The notes below the pieces were generated by a model. The model did not search any database, had not been told where the DNA came from, and worked only from the letters and a program-made list of their open reading frames with translations. DNA of 38,079 nt from IMG/VR virus record IMGVR_UViG_3300033145_000262, positions 1 through 38,079 of that record; one strand, 5' to 3'. Positions 1 to 6,063 of the stretch are shown here, piece after piece. The DNA comes from a virus. The number at the start of each line of letters is the position of its first letter. Within the stretch, counting starts at the first letter, position 1. Position numbers and translations under genes: made by a program.

Positions 1-321
1 GCCTTTCTCTTCAGCATACTCAGTGTAGGCATCTCCCTCCTCAAAGAAATTAAGATCCTTTCTGTGTAGGTTCTCAACAATCTTTAGTGCCTGCAGATCA
101 CTGTTTCCAGTTACAACAACAGGAACCTCTTTGAGTCCAGCAGCTTTTGCAGCTGCAAATCTTCTATGGCCAGCAACAAGCTGAAATCCATTTGTAGTCG
201 CAAATACTACTAAAGGTTCTATTATTCCATACTGCTTGATACTTGCAGTAAGCTCTGTTAGATCTCCAAGATCTTGTCTTGGATTTCCGCTTAATTCTAT
301 TTTACTTATTTTTTTCTCCAT
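1..321 (-). CDS. ParB-like nuclease/CTPase-fold protein, C-terminus cut by window edge
   Basis: The first 107 codons are visible, from ATG at 321 with GGAGG six bases upstream; the rest lies outside the window. Residues 13-15 (NPR) and 51-54 (GHRR), followed by FAAAKAAGL, match the ParB/Spo0J N-terminal domain, which binds CTP in true ParB proteins. The family includes chromosome-partition proteins and many phage regulators or nucleases; which applies cannot be told from this fragment. It is the last visible gene of the operon starting at 2338. A second, quite different ParB-like gene sits at 30387-30983. The fold assignment is firm; the role is open. Confidence 0.85.
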   Translation of the reverse strand, partial: MEKKISKIELSGNPRQDLGDLTELTASIKQYGIIEPLVVFATTNGFQLVAGHRRFAAAKAAGLKEVPVVVTGNSDLQALKIVENLHRKDLNFFEEGDAYTEYAEEKG

Positions 322-352
322 TTTTTCCTCCGAAGGATCTAGTCCTACTTTT

Positions 353-577
353 CTAATAATTTATATCCAGATCAAAACAATATGCTCCTGCAAGAGTCTC
401 ATACTTCTTTTTCAACTGCATATAATTATCATAACTTTGTTTAGACCATTTCTCTGTCTCTTGTGCAACCTCTTTGATATGAAGCAAAGAATTGATTACT
501 TGATTTGAACATTTCTCTTTTTTGAGATGTCTTATCTGAATATCAATCTCTTTGATTAATCTTGTTTTCTTTTTCAT
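353..577 (-). CDS. Small coiled-coil protein, unknown function
   Basis: 74 residues from ATG at 577, chosen because GGAGG lies just upstream; a TTG at 589 would give four more residues but has no ribosome site. The protein is charged, mostly helical and lysine/glutamate rich, with one cysteine near the C-terminus. No family is recognised. It starts 3 bases after the stop of the zinc protein at 580-882, so it is probably translated from the same message. Confidence 0.6.
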   Translation of the reverse strand: MKKKTRLIKEIDIQIRHLKKEKCSNQVINSLLHIKEVAQETEKWSKQSYDNYMQLKKKYETLAGAYCFDLDINY

Positions 578-579
578 TT

Positions 580-882
580 CTACCTCCAAATATCTCCATC
601 ATCTGATGTATCATAATACATCATGCTCTTTGCACATTTCTTATGATATAATGTTCCGTCAGGATCCATTGCAAGATCATGCCCTTTGTAAATTCCCTCT
701 TTACAAAAAGGACAATCAGCAATCTTACAATCTGGCTCTTTACATTCTATCTTATTATTGATCATTTGATTGATCATTTGATTGATCAGTTGAAGCTGAT
801 CCTCATTTGCTTTGTCCAACAAATTTGTTATCTGCTTTATTTCTTTGTCAATCAATCCTTTTATCTCAATCTTATTTGCCAT
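580..882 (-). CDS. Small zinc-binding protein with N-terminal helix repeats
   Basis: 100 residues. The N-terminal half is helical and contains the repeated residues INQMINQMINN, encoded by a 12-bp DNA repeat (757-789). The middle carries C-x4-C-x4-C-x2-C spacing (CKEPDC, then CPFC), and a later histidine-cysteine pair (YHKKC) could complete a metal site. This suggests a small zinc finger that might bind nucleic acid or protein; no family is recognised. The start at 882 overlaps the end of the previous gene (ATG within its last codons), with AGGAGG inside that gene. Confidence 0.65.
   Translation of the reverse strand: MANKIEIKGLIDKEIKQITNLLDKANEDQLQLINQMINQMINNKIECKEPDCKIADCPFCKEGIYKGHDLAMDPDGTLYHKKCAKSMMYYDTSDDGDIWR
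757..789. repeat. 12-bp tandem repeat containing TGATCA palindromes
   Basis: The unit attgatcatttg occurs at 757-768 and 769-780, followed by a partial third copy (781-789). It lies inside the gene at 580-882 and encodes its repeated INQM helix. Each unit contains the palindrome TGATCA, so a protein-binding role for the DNA is conceivable but not shown. Confidence 0.7.
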
Positions 883-1033
883 ACTTACCTCCTAATTTTT
901 GTATTAAAACATTCAACTGAACATCCAACTCAAGCCATCTCTCTCTATGATACCTTTGTTTTGCTTTTATTCTCACAATATCTAAAGCAATCTCCCTCTC
1001 TTTCCTAGTGTACTTTGTATTAATCGCCATCAC
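872..1033 (-). CDS. Small basic helical protein, unknown
   Basis: 53 residues from ATG at 1033; upstream in-frame starts at 1042, 1060 and 1063 exist, the last two behind an AGGAGG. I prefer 1033 because it overlaps the preceding Cys-rich minigene by only 14 bases, as is usual here. The protein is highly charged with one amphipathic helix and ends LGGKYGK. No family is recognised. It overlaps the next gene by 11 bases, which implies translational coupling. Confidence 0.5.
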   Translation of the reverse strand: MMAINTKYTRKEREIALDIVRIKAKQRYHRERWLELDVQLNVLIQKLGGKYGK

Positions 1034-1118
1034 AATCATCCATATATCTAGGGCAATCATCACATGACTCTTGTCCTCCTGGACATTTACTTCTTGCTTC
1101 TTGATCAGTCACTCCCAT
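1020..1118 (-). CDS. 32-residue Cys-rich microprotein (zinc knuckle-like)
   Basis: The ATG at 1118 overlaps the stop of the winged-helix gene (TGATG), and the reading frame runs to TAA at 1020-1022. The peptide has four cysteines spaced C-x6-C-x2-C-x6-C and several aspartates, which fits a single bound zinc or iron. It is too small for normal gene callers, but the precise stop/start overlap and the cysteine spacing argue that it is real. Function is unknown. Confidence 0.5.
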   Translation of the reverse strand: MGVTDQEARSKCPGGQESCDDCPRYMDDCDGD

Positions 1119-1417
1119 CATTCCACCACATCATGATCTTTAATTTCATAATCAAATCCATCAGGAATATTCTCTACTCTATCAATCAATCCTTTCCAGA
1201 CATGAATTATAATCTTTTTCTTCTCTTTGTTTACTGCAACAAACTCATACTTTCCCTTAATCCTTTTCATTATATCAAATACTGTTGATACAGGTATTCC
1301 TGTCTCTTTACTAATTTTTGTTAATTTTGTTCTAGCATCTATTTTTAAAATCTCAAATATTTTGTTAATTCTTTGTTGTTGTTGTTCTCCTCTTTCTGTA
1401 AAAAAATTCTCCATCAT
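1118..1417 (-). CDS. Winged-helix DNA-binding protein, Lrp/AsnC-like HTH
   Basis: 99 residues. After a Gln-rich N-terminus (EQQQQR), residues ~17-50 form a winged helix-turn-helix resembling the Lrp/AsnC DNA-binding domain (ILKIDARTKLTKIS, then GIPVSTVFDIMKRIK). The C-terminal part is strand-rich and ends in an acidic tail. It lacks the full RAM ligand domain, so it is a stand-alone DNA-binding unit, probably a viral transcription regulator. The start at 1417 overlaps the upstream stop (ATGA) with GGAGGG six bases away. Confidence 0.7.
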   Translation of the reverse strand: MMENFFTERGEQQQQRINKIFEILKIDARTKLTKISKETGIPVSTVFDIMKRIKGKYEFVAVNKEKKKIIIHVWKGLIDRVENIPDGFDYEIKDHDVVE

Positions 1418-1653
1418 GCTCCCTCCAATTTATGTTTTAATTTTACGATCATAGAATTTCGTCTACCATCAATATTATTAACCTTCATCAAGTACAACAA
1501 ATGCTCATCAGGATTATTTTCTAACTCAAAAAATAAGAAATCATCAACATCATTAAACAATCTCTGAAATAAAAATCCTGCTCCACATTCACAAACTCTT
1601 TTTTTTGTGTTTCTTTCTGTCCATGATCTACATTCCATACAAACACTTATCAT
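1414..1653 (-). CDS. Small zinc-ribbon protein, unknown
   Basis: 79 residues. The N-terminus has two cysteine pairs (CMEC near residue 5 and CEC near residue 21), spaced as in a compact zinc ribbon. The remainder is a helical/strand domain rich in Asp, Asn and Leu with the motif NNIDGRRNSMIV. No known family is recognised. It sits between two short basic ORFs and the winged-helix gene, in the operon from 2338. Confidence 0.6.
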   Translation of the reverse strand: MISVCMECRSWTERNTKKRVCECGAGFLFQRLFNDVDDFLFFELENNPDEHLLYLMKVNNIDGRRNSMIVKLKHKLEGA

Positions 1654-1655
1654 AA

Positions 1656-1796
1656 TTATCCCTCCAGTTTAATTTTAGTATCACAAGGAGCAACCTTATC
1701 AAGCCACTCTTCAAATCTGATTGATGATACTGGTTGTCTCCCCATTGCATAAGCACATCTCAATAATCTCCTTTTCTTGTAATTTTTTCTTATCAT
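1656..1796 (-). CDS. 46-residue basic microprotein
   Basis: Starts at ATG 1796 (or 1799), with GGAGG at 1802-1806, and ends 3 bases before the next gene. The N-terminus is strongly basic (RKNYKKRRLLR); the middle contains FEEWLDKV, and there are two cysteines. It could be a small nucleic-acid binder, but no family is recognised. It was found by reading the gap between larger genes; good ribosome site and tight packing support it. Confidence 0.5.
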   Translation of the reverse strand: MIRKNYKKRRLLRCAYAMGRQPVSSIRFEEWLDKVAPCDTKIKLEG

Positions 1797-1805
1797 CATA
1801 ACCTC

Positions 1806-1910
1806 CTATACATCTGTTATGCCATGCGATCCATCACAATACTGCACAAGCTTGTATTTAGATCCTAAGTGCACTGTCTCTGTTATGAACCATCCATCCT
1901 TATCAATCAT
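1806..1910 (-). CDS. 34-residue microprotein
   Basis: The ATG at 1910 overlaps the upstream stop (ATGA), and TAG at 1806-1808 immediately adjoins the GGAGG of the next gene. The peptide reads like a small beta-hairpin (W-F-I-T, then YKLVQYCDGSHGI) with one cysteine. Function is unknown. Gene packing is the main evidence. Confidence 0.45.
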   Translation of the reverse strand: MIDKDGWFITETVHLGSKYKLVQYCDGSHGITDV

Positions 1911-2338
1911 TTTGAACCCCTTGCTTTTTCTAGATAGATCTTGAACTGCCTTAGACTTAGATTATAATTAAATTTATTATTAAAAAATTTCAAAACTCCC
2001 TCAGTTGTATGTGTCTGTGTCCTTTCTAATCCATCTGTATTGATCCAGTCATTGGCCTCTTTGCTGATCGTTGATTTCTTCTCAATGTTCTGCATGAGCT
2101 TGATATGTTTCTCCCATTTCTGTGCTTCTTTGGAATGATACTGCAGTCTTTCCATTGCCTTGTCTATTTCCATGAACTCCTCTGGGTATCTCATATTGAT
2201 CCAATCACTAAAATTCTTGATCTCAGGATTACTTTTTACATGCTCTAGAACATCCTCAAATACATAGACTGTAGTTGTTACTTTCTTTCTTTCTTTTTTG
2301 CTTCCCATCTTTTTGCTCAAATAATCAATATTACGCAT
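1907..2338 (-). CDS. First gene of the left operon: charged helical protein, possible RHH-type regulator
   Basis: 143 residues. After a basic N-terminus, a strand (TTTVYVFEDV) followed by helices (NFSDWINMRYPEEF) resembles the entry of ribbon-helix-helix-like archaeal regulators; the centre is a long coiled coil. The family is not certain. ATG at 2338 has no ribosome site but lies 24 bases downstream of a TATA box, fitting a leaderless message. Position at the head of an operon of small DNA- and zinc-binding proteins suggests an early regulator. Confidence 0.6.
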   Translation of the reverse strand: MRNIDYLSKKMGSKKERKKVTTTVYVFEDVLEHVKSNPEIKNFSDWINMRYPEEFMEIDKAMERLQYHSKEAQKWEKHIKLMQNIEKKSTISKEANDWINTDGLERTQTHTTEGVLKFFNNKFNYNLSLRQFKIYLEKARGSK

Positions 2339-2612
2339 AGGTAATACTAACTGATATAAATACTTTTCCGTTTTGTCATAGATTATTTAGATTTTGATAA
2401 TTCTAGAATTATTTATTTTAAATAATCCTGTCATATATACACCCCCCTTGATTTCCACTCCAAAACCACATCCTTTCTATCATTCCTTTCTTGGATTATT
2501 TATTTATAAATAAATGATTTATATCTTTTTATATATATATATACAGCTTTTCCATAGGAAATGATGGGGGGTTGGTTACAGCACTTCTATATATAAAAGC
2601 ACTATACTTTAA
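2339..2612. other. AT-rich intergenic region with nested inverted repeats (possible origin or structured RNA)
   Basis: No convincing gene is present. Seen here are a 16-bp perfect palindrome (2397-2412), an 18-bp perfect palindrome (2498-2515), inverted arms AAATAATCC (2420-2428) / GGATTATTT (2493-2501), and inverted arms ACCCCCC (2441-2447) / GGGGGGT (2566-2572). An alternating TA run lies near 2529-2542. Two minus-strand peptides of 15 and 22 codons have ribosome-site-like sequences but are too short to trust. The region separates late (tail/lysis) and left operons. An origin or regulatory RNA is possible; neither is shown. Confidence 0.5.
2355..2370 (-). promoter_or_regulatory. Archaeal BRE/TATA promoter for the left operon
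   Basis: On the minus strand CGGAAAAG (BRE-like) is followed by TATTTATA, whose first T is 24 bases before the ATG at 2338. That spacing puts the transcription start at or next to the start codon. The gene has no ribosome site, which agrees with leaderless translation. Confidence 0.65.
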
Positions 2613-2642
2613 AGAATAAAAGGACCTTGTTTTACCAAGGTC
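2613..2642 (-). terminator. Hairpin terminator after the lysis genes
   Basis: Minus strand: a perfect 7-bp stem GACCTTG/CAAGGTC (2636-2642 with 2623-2629) and a six-base loop, followed by CCTTTTATT. It lies 25 bases after the stop of the holin-like gene and would end the tail/lysis transcript. Confidence 0.65.
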
Positions 2643-2666
2643 AATAACCTAGGTATCCCTAAGTAA

Positions 2667-2966
2667 TTATCTGATTGGTTTACTCTGCTTCAAAGCATTA
2701 AACAGCTTGTCTACAAAGAATGATCCTATTGCAGCTGCAACCAAAGCATTATCTACTCCTGCAACATTCAATCCTACAAAACCCATCAAACCCATTGTAC
2801 CAACTCTAATCACTGTCTGAGCTAATTGTCTCCATTCAAACAATGTCACTCTGTTGTCCTTAAGAGCTTTAACACCCCATGCACTGACACTCCTACAAAC
2901 TGGTATCAATACCACTATCCCTGCTGCCTTTACAACAGGCCATATACTTGCTATATCTATCTCCAT
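2667..2966 (-). CDS. Putative holin (two membrane segments)
   Basis: 99 residues. The N-terminus is a hydrophobic stretch from about residue 7 to 28 (ending VVLIPVCRSVSA), then a basic turn, a conserved-looking FEWRQLAQTVIRVG, and a second hydrophobic stretch (~58-85, GLMGFVGLNVAGV). Size, two-helix topology, a short basic tail and its place directly downstream of a papain-like endopeptidase fit a phage holin that releases or activates the lysin at the host membrane. GGAGGAG precedes the start. Known archaeal virus holins are diverse, so this rests on context and topology. Confidence 0.55.
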   Translation of the reverse strand: MEIDIASIWPVVKAAGIVVLIPVCRSVSAWGVKALKDNRVTLFEWRQLAQTVIRVGTMGLMGFVGLNVAGVDNALVAAAIGSFFVDKLFNALKQSKPIR

Positions 2967-2978
2967 ATTATCTCCTCC

Positions 2979-3092
2979 TTAAATTAATAAGCTTGATGTG
3001 GCCTGGTACGCTTGTGTGGGGTGGTATCCAGGCCACAGAATGGATTTATGATTATTAATGCTTATGTTAGTTATTCCACCCTTTATTAACAT
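2979..3092 (-). CDS. Possible 37-residue ORF between peptidase and holin
   Basis: ATG at 3092 is preceded by GAGGTTTAA, and TAA at 2979-2981 touches the GGAGGAG of the holin gene, which is the packing expected of a real gene. However, most of the frame covers a perfect 10-bp hairpin, and the peptide shows no domain. The hairpin rather than the peptide may be the functional element. Confidence 0.25.
   Translation of the reverse strand: MLIKGGITNISINNHKSILWPGYHPTQAYQATSSLLI
2997..3037. other. Strong RNA hairpin, 10-bp stem
   Basis: TGTGGCCTGG (2997-3006) pairs perfectly with CCAGGCCACA (3028-3037) around a 21-base loop, between the peptidase and holin genes. There is no T-run after it on the minus strand, so it may be an RNA-processing, stabilising or translational-control element. 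Its stem core is shared with the hairpin at 19085-19112. Confidence 0.6.
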
Positions 3093-3107
3093 TTAAACCT
3101 CTTTTCA

Positions 3108-3869
3108 TTAATATATCTCAATTCTCCATGCCTCAAAAACATGCTCCCATTGATCATAAGGCAGCACAGCTCTCCCTAACTTGCCCCAGCTTGGTCCCCA
3201 GCTGTTCTGATCTAAAAGACCTATTGAGTTCCAGCCATATAGATACATGGCATGCCCCCCTATCTCCTTGCCTTTTGGAGCTAATATGACACCATCTGGG
3301 GCATTTAATCTATCAGCATGCACTTTCATGCCAAATATAACTGGATAGCCACCATGCAATGCTTTCTTAGCCTCAGCTATTCCATTGACTCTATGATATG
3401 ATTTGATCCTGAAAAACCTAGCTCCATAATATGATCCCCATCCAGGCTGATCATTCCATTTATCAGTATCATATGGCCATGATACCTCCATGGCAATCCC
3501 ATGCTTTCTTGCATATTCAAGAGCTTCTCTGATATAGCCACCGCTTCCAGGCTGATCCTTGATCCTTGTATTAAACCATAAGAAAAGCTCAGATAGATTA
3601 AGAGGTCTATTTCTTTTAATCCTGTTCATATGTTCATGTGCACTTGCTATGGCAAATGCATAACAAGATCCTAGAGATCCTTGATGCTTTGTTTCTGGAG
3701 TTCCAGGCAGAATGAACTCATCAGGCAGATCATCTGATGCTACTGGCAATGCACTGATCCAATCTCTTTTGTCTTTTGGGCTTGGTACTGTACCGCAAAT
3801 TTTTTCATTGCCTGCATTTCTGTATGATCTTTTTCTCCCAATGATCCTTAATAACCAATTGATTAACAT
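3108..3869 (-). CDS. Papain-family (C1A) cysteine endopeptidase, putative lysin
   Basis: 253 residues from ATG 3869 (GAGGT five bases upstream; a TTG at 3884 is rejected). All papain landmarks are present: oxyanion Gln63 in HQGSLGSCYAF, nucleophile Cys69, His206 in GGHAMYLYGWN, and Asn222 in NSWGPSWG. The N-terminus has a short hydrophobic-basic segment (LINWLLRIIGRKR), then a charged spacer; there is no long inhibitory pro-domain. Lying beside the holin at the end of the tail operon, it probably degrades the host protein envelope (S-layer) for exit, or acts at entry. Catalytic family is sure; substrate is inferred. Confidence 0.88.
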   Translation of the reverse strand: MLINWLLRIIGRKRSYRNAGNEKICGTVPSPKDKRDWISALPVASDDLPDEFILPGTPETKHQGSLGSCYAFAIASAHEHMNRIKRNRPLNLSELFLWFNTRIKDQPGSGGYIREALEYARKHGIAMEVSWPYDTDKWNDQPGWGSYYGARFFRIKSYHRVNGIAEAKKALHGGYPVIFGMKVHADRLNAPDGVILAPKGKEIGGHAMYLYGWNSIGLLDQNSWGPSWGKLGRAVLPYDQWEHVFEAWRIEIY

Positions 3870-3876
3870 TGTAACC

Positions 3877-4947
3877 TCATTCAATAAAATTCATTGTTGT
3901 AAATTTTCCATTCATGTTTAGAACCAATGTATTATCAGCAGCCTCAATCAATGTTGGAACTGTTCCAGTTGGATCTCCAGCTATTTTCATATCATCAGCT
4001 GGGGTTATTTTACTTCCCAAACCAATATTTTTCTGATAAATATCTGTTCCATCATATCTGAAAAGAGTTAGATTAGATGTCATTGCATTTACAGCATCAC
4101 CTCCAGAAGCAACAACAACATAATAATTCCCATTGGTTGCCTGAATTATATTAGAAGTTCCAACTCCAGAACCAGTTAAACCAATAGAGAATATTGTTTT
4201 TACTGTATTGGTTGAGTTCTTATAATGATACAAAACAGAACCTGACCAAGTTGTATAAAAAACTTCATCTGTACTTATAGCAAATAAGTTCCCAGGAGTA
4301 GTTGTTGTATTGTCTGTTGTGTCAGTCCAATCAACACCTGCGTTTGTTGTTTTCCAAATGTCTCCTGCATTGTCAATAGCATAACCTATATTTGCACTGC
4401 ACATCACAATAGCATTTACAGCAAAACCACCAGCTCCTGTTGGCCCACTTGTTGCCTGAGTCCAATTGTCCCCACTGTCAGAAGTAAACCATATTAAAAC
4501 ACCAGCTCCAGCTTTTCCACCTATGACTCCAAAAGTTGTGCTGAACATATGAACACAAGCACCTTTAGTTATATTTGGTGGCCCTACAGATGCAGCTTGC
4601 CAATTAGCACTGCTATCATCTGTGTACGCTACACTTCCATCATCTTGATGGACTGACACTGCAGTAGCTCCACTTACTCCTGCAATATCTTCTGTATCTA
4701 CTTGACCAAAACCACCACTACTCCAAGTACCACCACTATTTGTTGTTCTTGCACTTGTTGATACCCAAATACTTGCACTATGCCTTAATAATCCTTTTCC
4801 AATAGTAACTCCAGATGTTCCCTCATCATATTTATTAAATCCAGCCTCATTCATTATATTATTGAGTGTATCATTCTGATCTAAATATATCAGGCCCTCT
4901 CCAGTACCCCAATCTGTTCCACCAAATCTTAAAAGTCTAACTGTCAT
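3877..4947 (-). CDS. Tail-tip/receptor-binding protein with Asp-box (BNR) propeller repeats
   Basis: 356 residues. The N-terminus (RFGGTDWGTGEGLIYLDQNDT) looks like the tail-attachment start of phage fibres. The body contains several Asp-box motifs, S/T-x-D/N-x-G-x-x-W: TTNSGGTW (~69), TSDSGDNW (~155), TTNAGVDW (~200), spaced as blades of a beta propeller, as in sialidases and photosystem assembly factor HCF136. No sialidase catalytic residues can be confirmed. It probably binds host surface glycans or glycoproteins. GGAGG precedes ATG 4947. Last large structural gene before the lysin. Confidence 0.7.
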   Translation of the reverse strand: MTVRLLRFGGTDWGTGEGLIYLDQNDTLNNIMNEAGFNKYDEGTSGVTIGKGLLRHSASIWVSTSARTTNSGGTWSSGGFGQVDTEDIAGVSGATAVSVHQDDGSVAYTDDSSANWQAASVGPPNITKGACVHMFSTTFGVIGGKAGAGVLIWFTSDSGDNWTQATSGPTGAGGFAVNAIVMCSANIGYAIDNAGDIWKTTNAGVDWTDTTDNTTTTPGNLFAISTDEVFYTTWSGSVLYHYKNSTNTVKTIFSIGLTGSGVGTSNIIQATNGNYYVVVASGGDAVNAMTSNLTLFRYDGTDIYQKNIGLGSKITPADDMKIAGDPTGTVPTLIEAADNTLVLNMNGKFTTMNFIE

Positions 4948-5212
4948 TTTTTGCCTCCTTGGATTTCCTTTGATGGATCACACTCTTTCCTTTCTTGATC
5001 TTCTTTACTCTAGTTTCTTGTAGATCAGTATGGAAATTCTGCAATGCTTTCAGCATCTGCTTTGATCCAATATCATTAATATTTGCATTGAACTTATTTT
5101 TATACTTGTCTGCAGCCTGCTGCAATACCTGCCCAAATTTAAGATTAGGGTATCTGTTATTTATGATCTGCAATTCAGCAATCACATTCTTGAATTTTAT
5201 ATCTTCTCCCAT
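4937..5212 (-). CDS. Small phage-type helical protein of the tail module
   Basis: 91 residues from ATG 5212, preceded by GGAGAG; the longer in-frame start at 5293 would overlap the fibre gene and is rejected. The central motif INNRYPNLKFGQVLQQAADKY resembles short proteins often found among phage tail genes, but no function is known for them. The C-terminus is very basic. It lies between two fibre/baseplate genes and may be an assembly helper. Confidence 0.55.
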   Translation of the reverse strand: MGEDIKFKNVIAELQIINNRYPNLKFGQVLQQAADKYKNKFNANINDIGSKQMLKALQNFHTDLQETRVKKIKKGKSVIHQRKSKEAKNDS

Positions 5213-5213
5213 T

Positions 5214-6062
5214 CTAACTCTCCGTAATAGTAATTGTTGTTGTTGTATCAGCATACAGAGCAATATCATCTGTCTTATCAACTTCAATGACAATGTTTCT
5301 CATCCATAAGTTTCCGCCAAATATTTTAATATAATCCATGATGAGATCTCCATCACTCCAGGTAACTGCTGCTCCTGTTGCTTCTATTCCAATATAAGTA
5401 TAATCCATTTCTGTCAGCACTGGTGTTCCTGTTGTTGAGTCTGCATTTGCAGATGATAACATAGTGAGCACATTCTTTCCTACTGCAAGATCAGCAAGAT
5501 CAAAATTCCACTGATAATAATTTCCAGAACCTGATCCAAATCTTACAACAACTGCATTTGATACTGCTAGCTTTGCCAGCATTGTTGCATCTTTCACATA
5601 AATTATTAAGCTCAAAAAATTATTTGTAAAATCAAGACTTGGTGTTGTCTTTGCAGTAGATGCAACAACACCACCACCTGCATCTTTTGTCAAATCAATA
5701 GATCCTGTTCCCTGCCAGAATGTTGTATTATTAAGATGTGTTGTCATATCTACATTATCTGACCATCCTGCTATTGCATCACATCCATCCACAAGAGTCT
5801 CTGCCTCATCACCCCATCCTATCTCAACAATAGAGCTATCATTTCCTAGAGTAACAGGGACACTTCCACTTGCGACAATTGTTGATCCTCCAGATTTATC
5901 AACAGAGTCTATGGATCTTCTCAATATTTCTGCTCCCATTTCTGTATCTCCAGCTGTCGCTGCTGTATTGTCTGAACCTATCAAAAAATATAATAAGATT
6001 GCTTCCATATCATCTTTTACATCAGATTTTATCTGATCCAATAAAATACTTGTTAATGCCAT
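5214..6062 (-). CDS. Tail/baseplate beta-sandwich protein
   Basis: 282 residues. An N-terminal helical segment (LDQIKSDVKDDMEAILLYFLIG) precedes a beta-rich domain (~85-260) resembling a carbohydrate-binding jelly roll: GWSDNVDMTTHLNN, then FWQGTGSIDLTKD, then YYQWNFDLADL and YTYIGIEATG. The C-terminus is Thr-rich. It is downstream of the large baseplate protein and upstream of the propeller, so a tail-fibre or adhesin role is likely. No catalytic motif is visible. Confidence 0.6.
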   Translation of the reverse strand: MALTSILLDQIKSDVKDDMEAILLYFLIGSDNTAATAGDTEMGAEILRRSIDSVDKSGGSTIVASGSVPVTLGNDSSIVEIGWGDEAETLVDGCDAIAGWSDNVDMTTHLNNTTFWQGTGSIDLTKDAGGGVVASTAKTTPSLDFTNNFLSLIIYVKDATMLAKLAVSNAVVVRFGSGSGNYYQWNFDLADLAVGKNVLTMLSSANADSTTGTPVLTEMDYTYIGIEATGAAVTWSDGDLIMDYIKIFGGNLWMRNIVIEVDKTDDIALYADTTTTITITES

Positions 6063-6063
6063 T

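Noticed and set aside
236-508. Plus-strand open frames here and throughout (e.g. 679-1008, 5870-6091, 11883-12365, 30490-30999)
   Set aside because: They lie opposite well-supported minus-strand genes, have no ribosome sites or domains, and are Leu/Ser/Phe-rich antisense products expected from AT-rich genes.
2520-2545. Alternating TA run as a plus-strand promoter
   Set aside because: TATA-like sequence is present, but no plus-strand gene follows; it may simply be AT-rich DNA.
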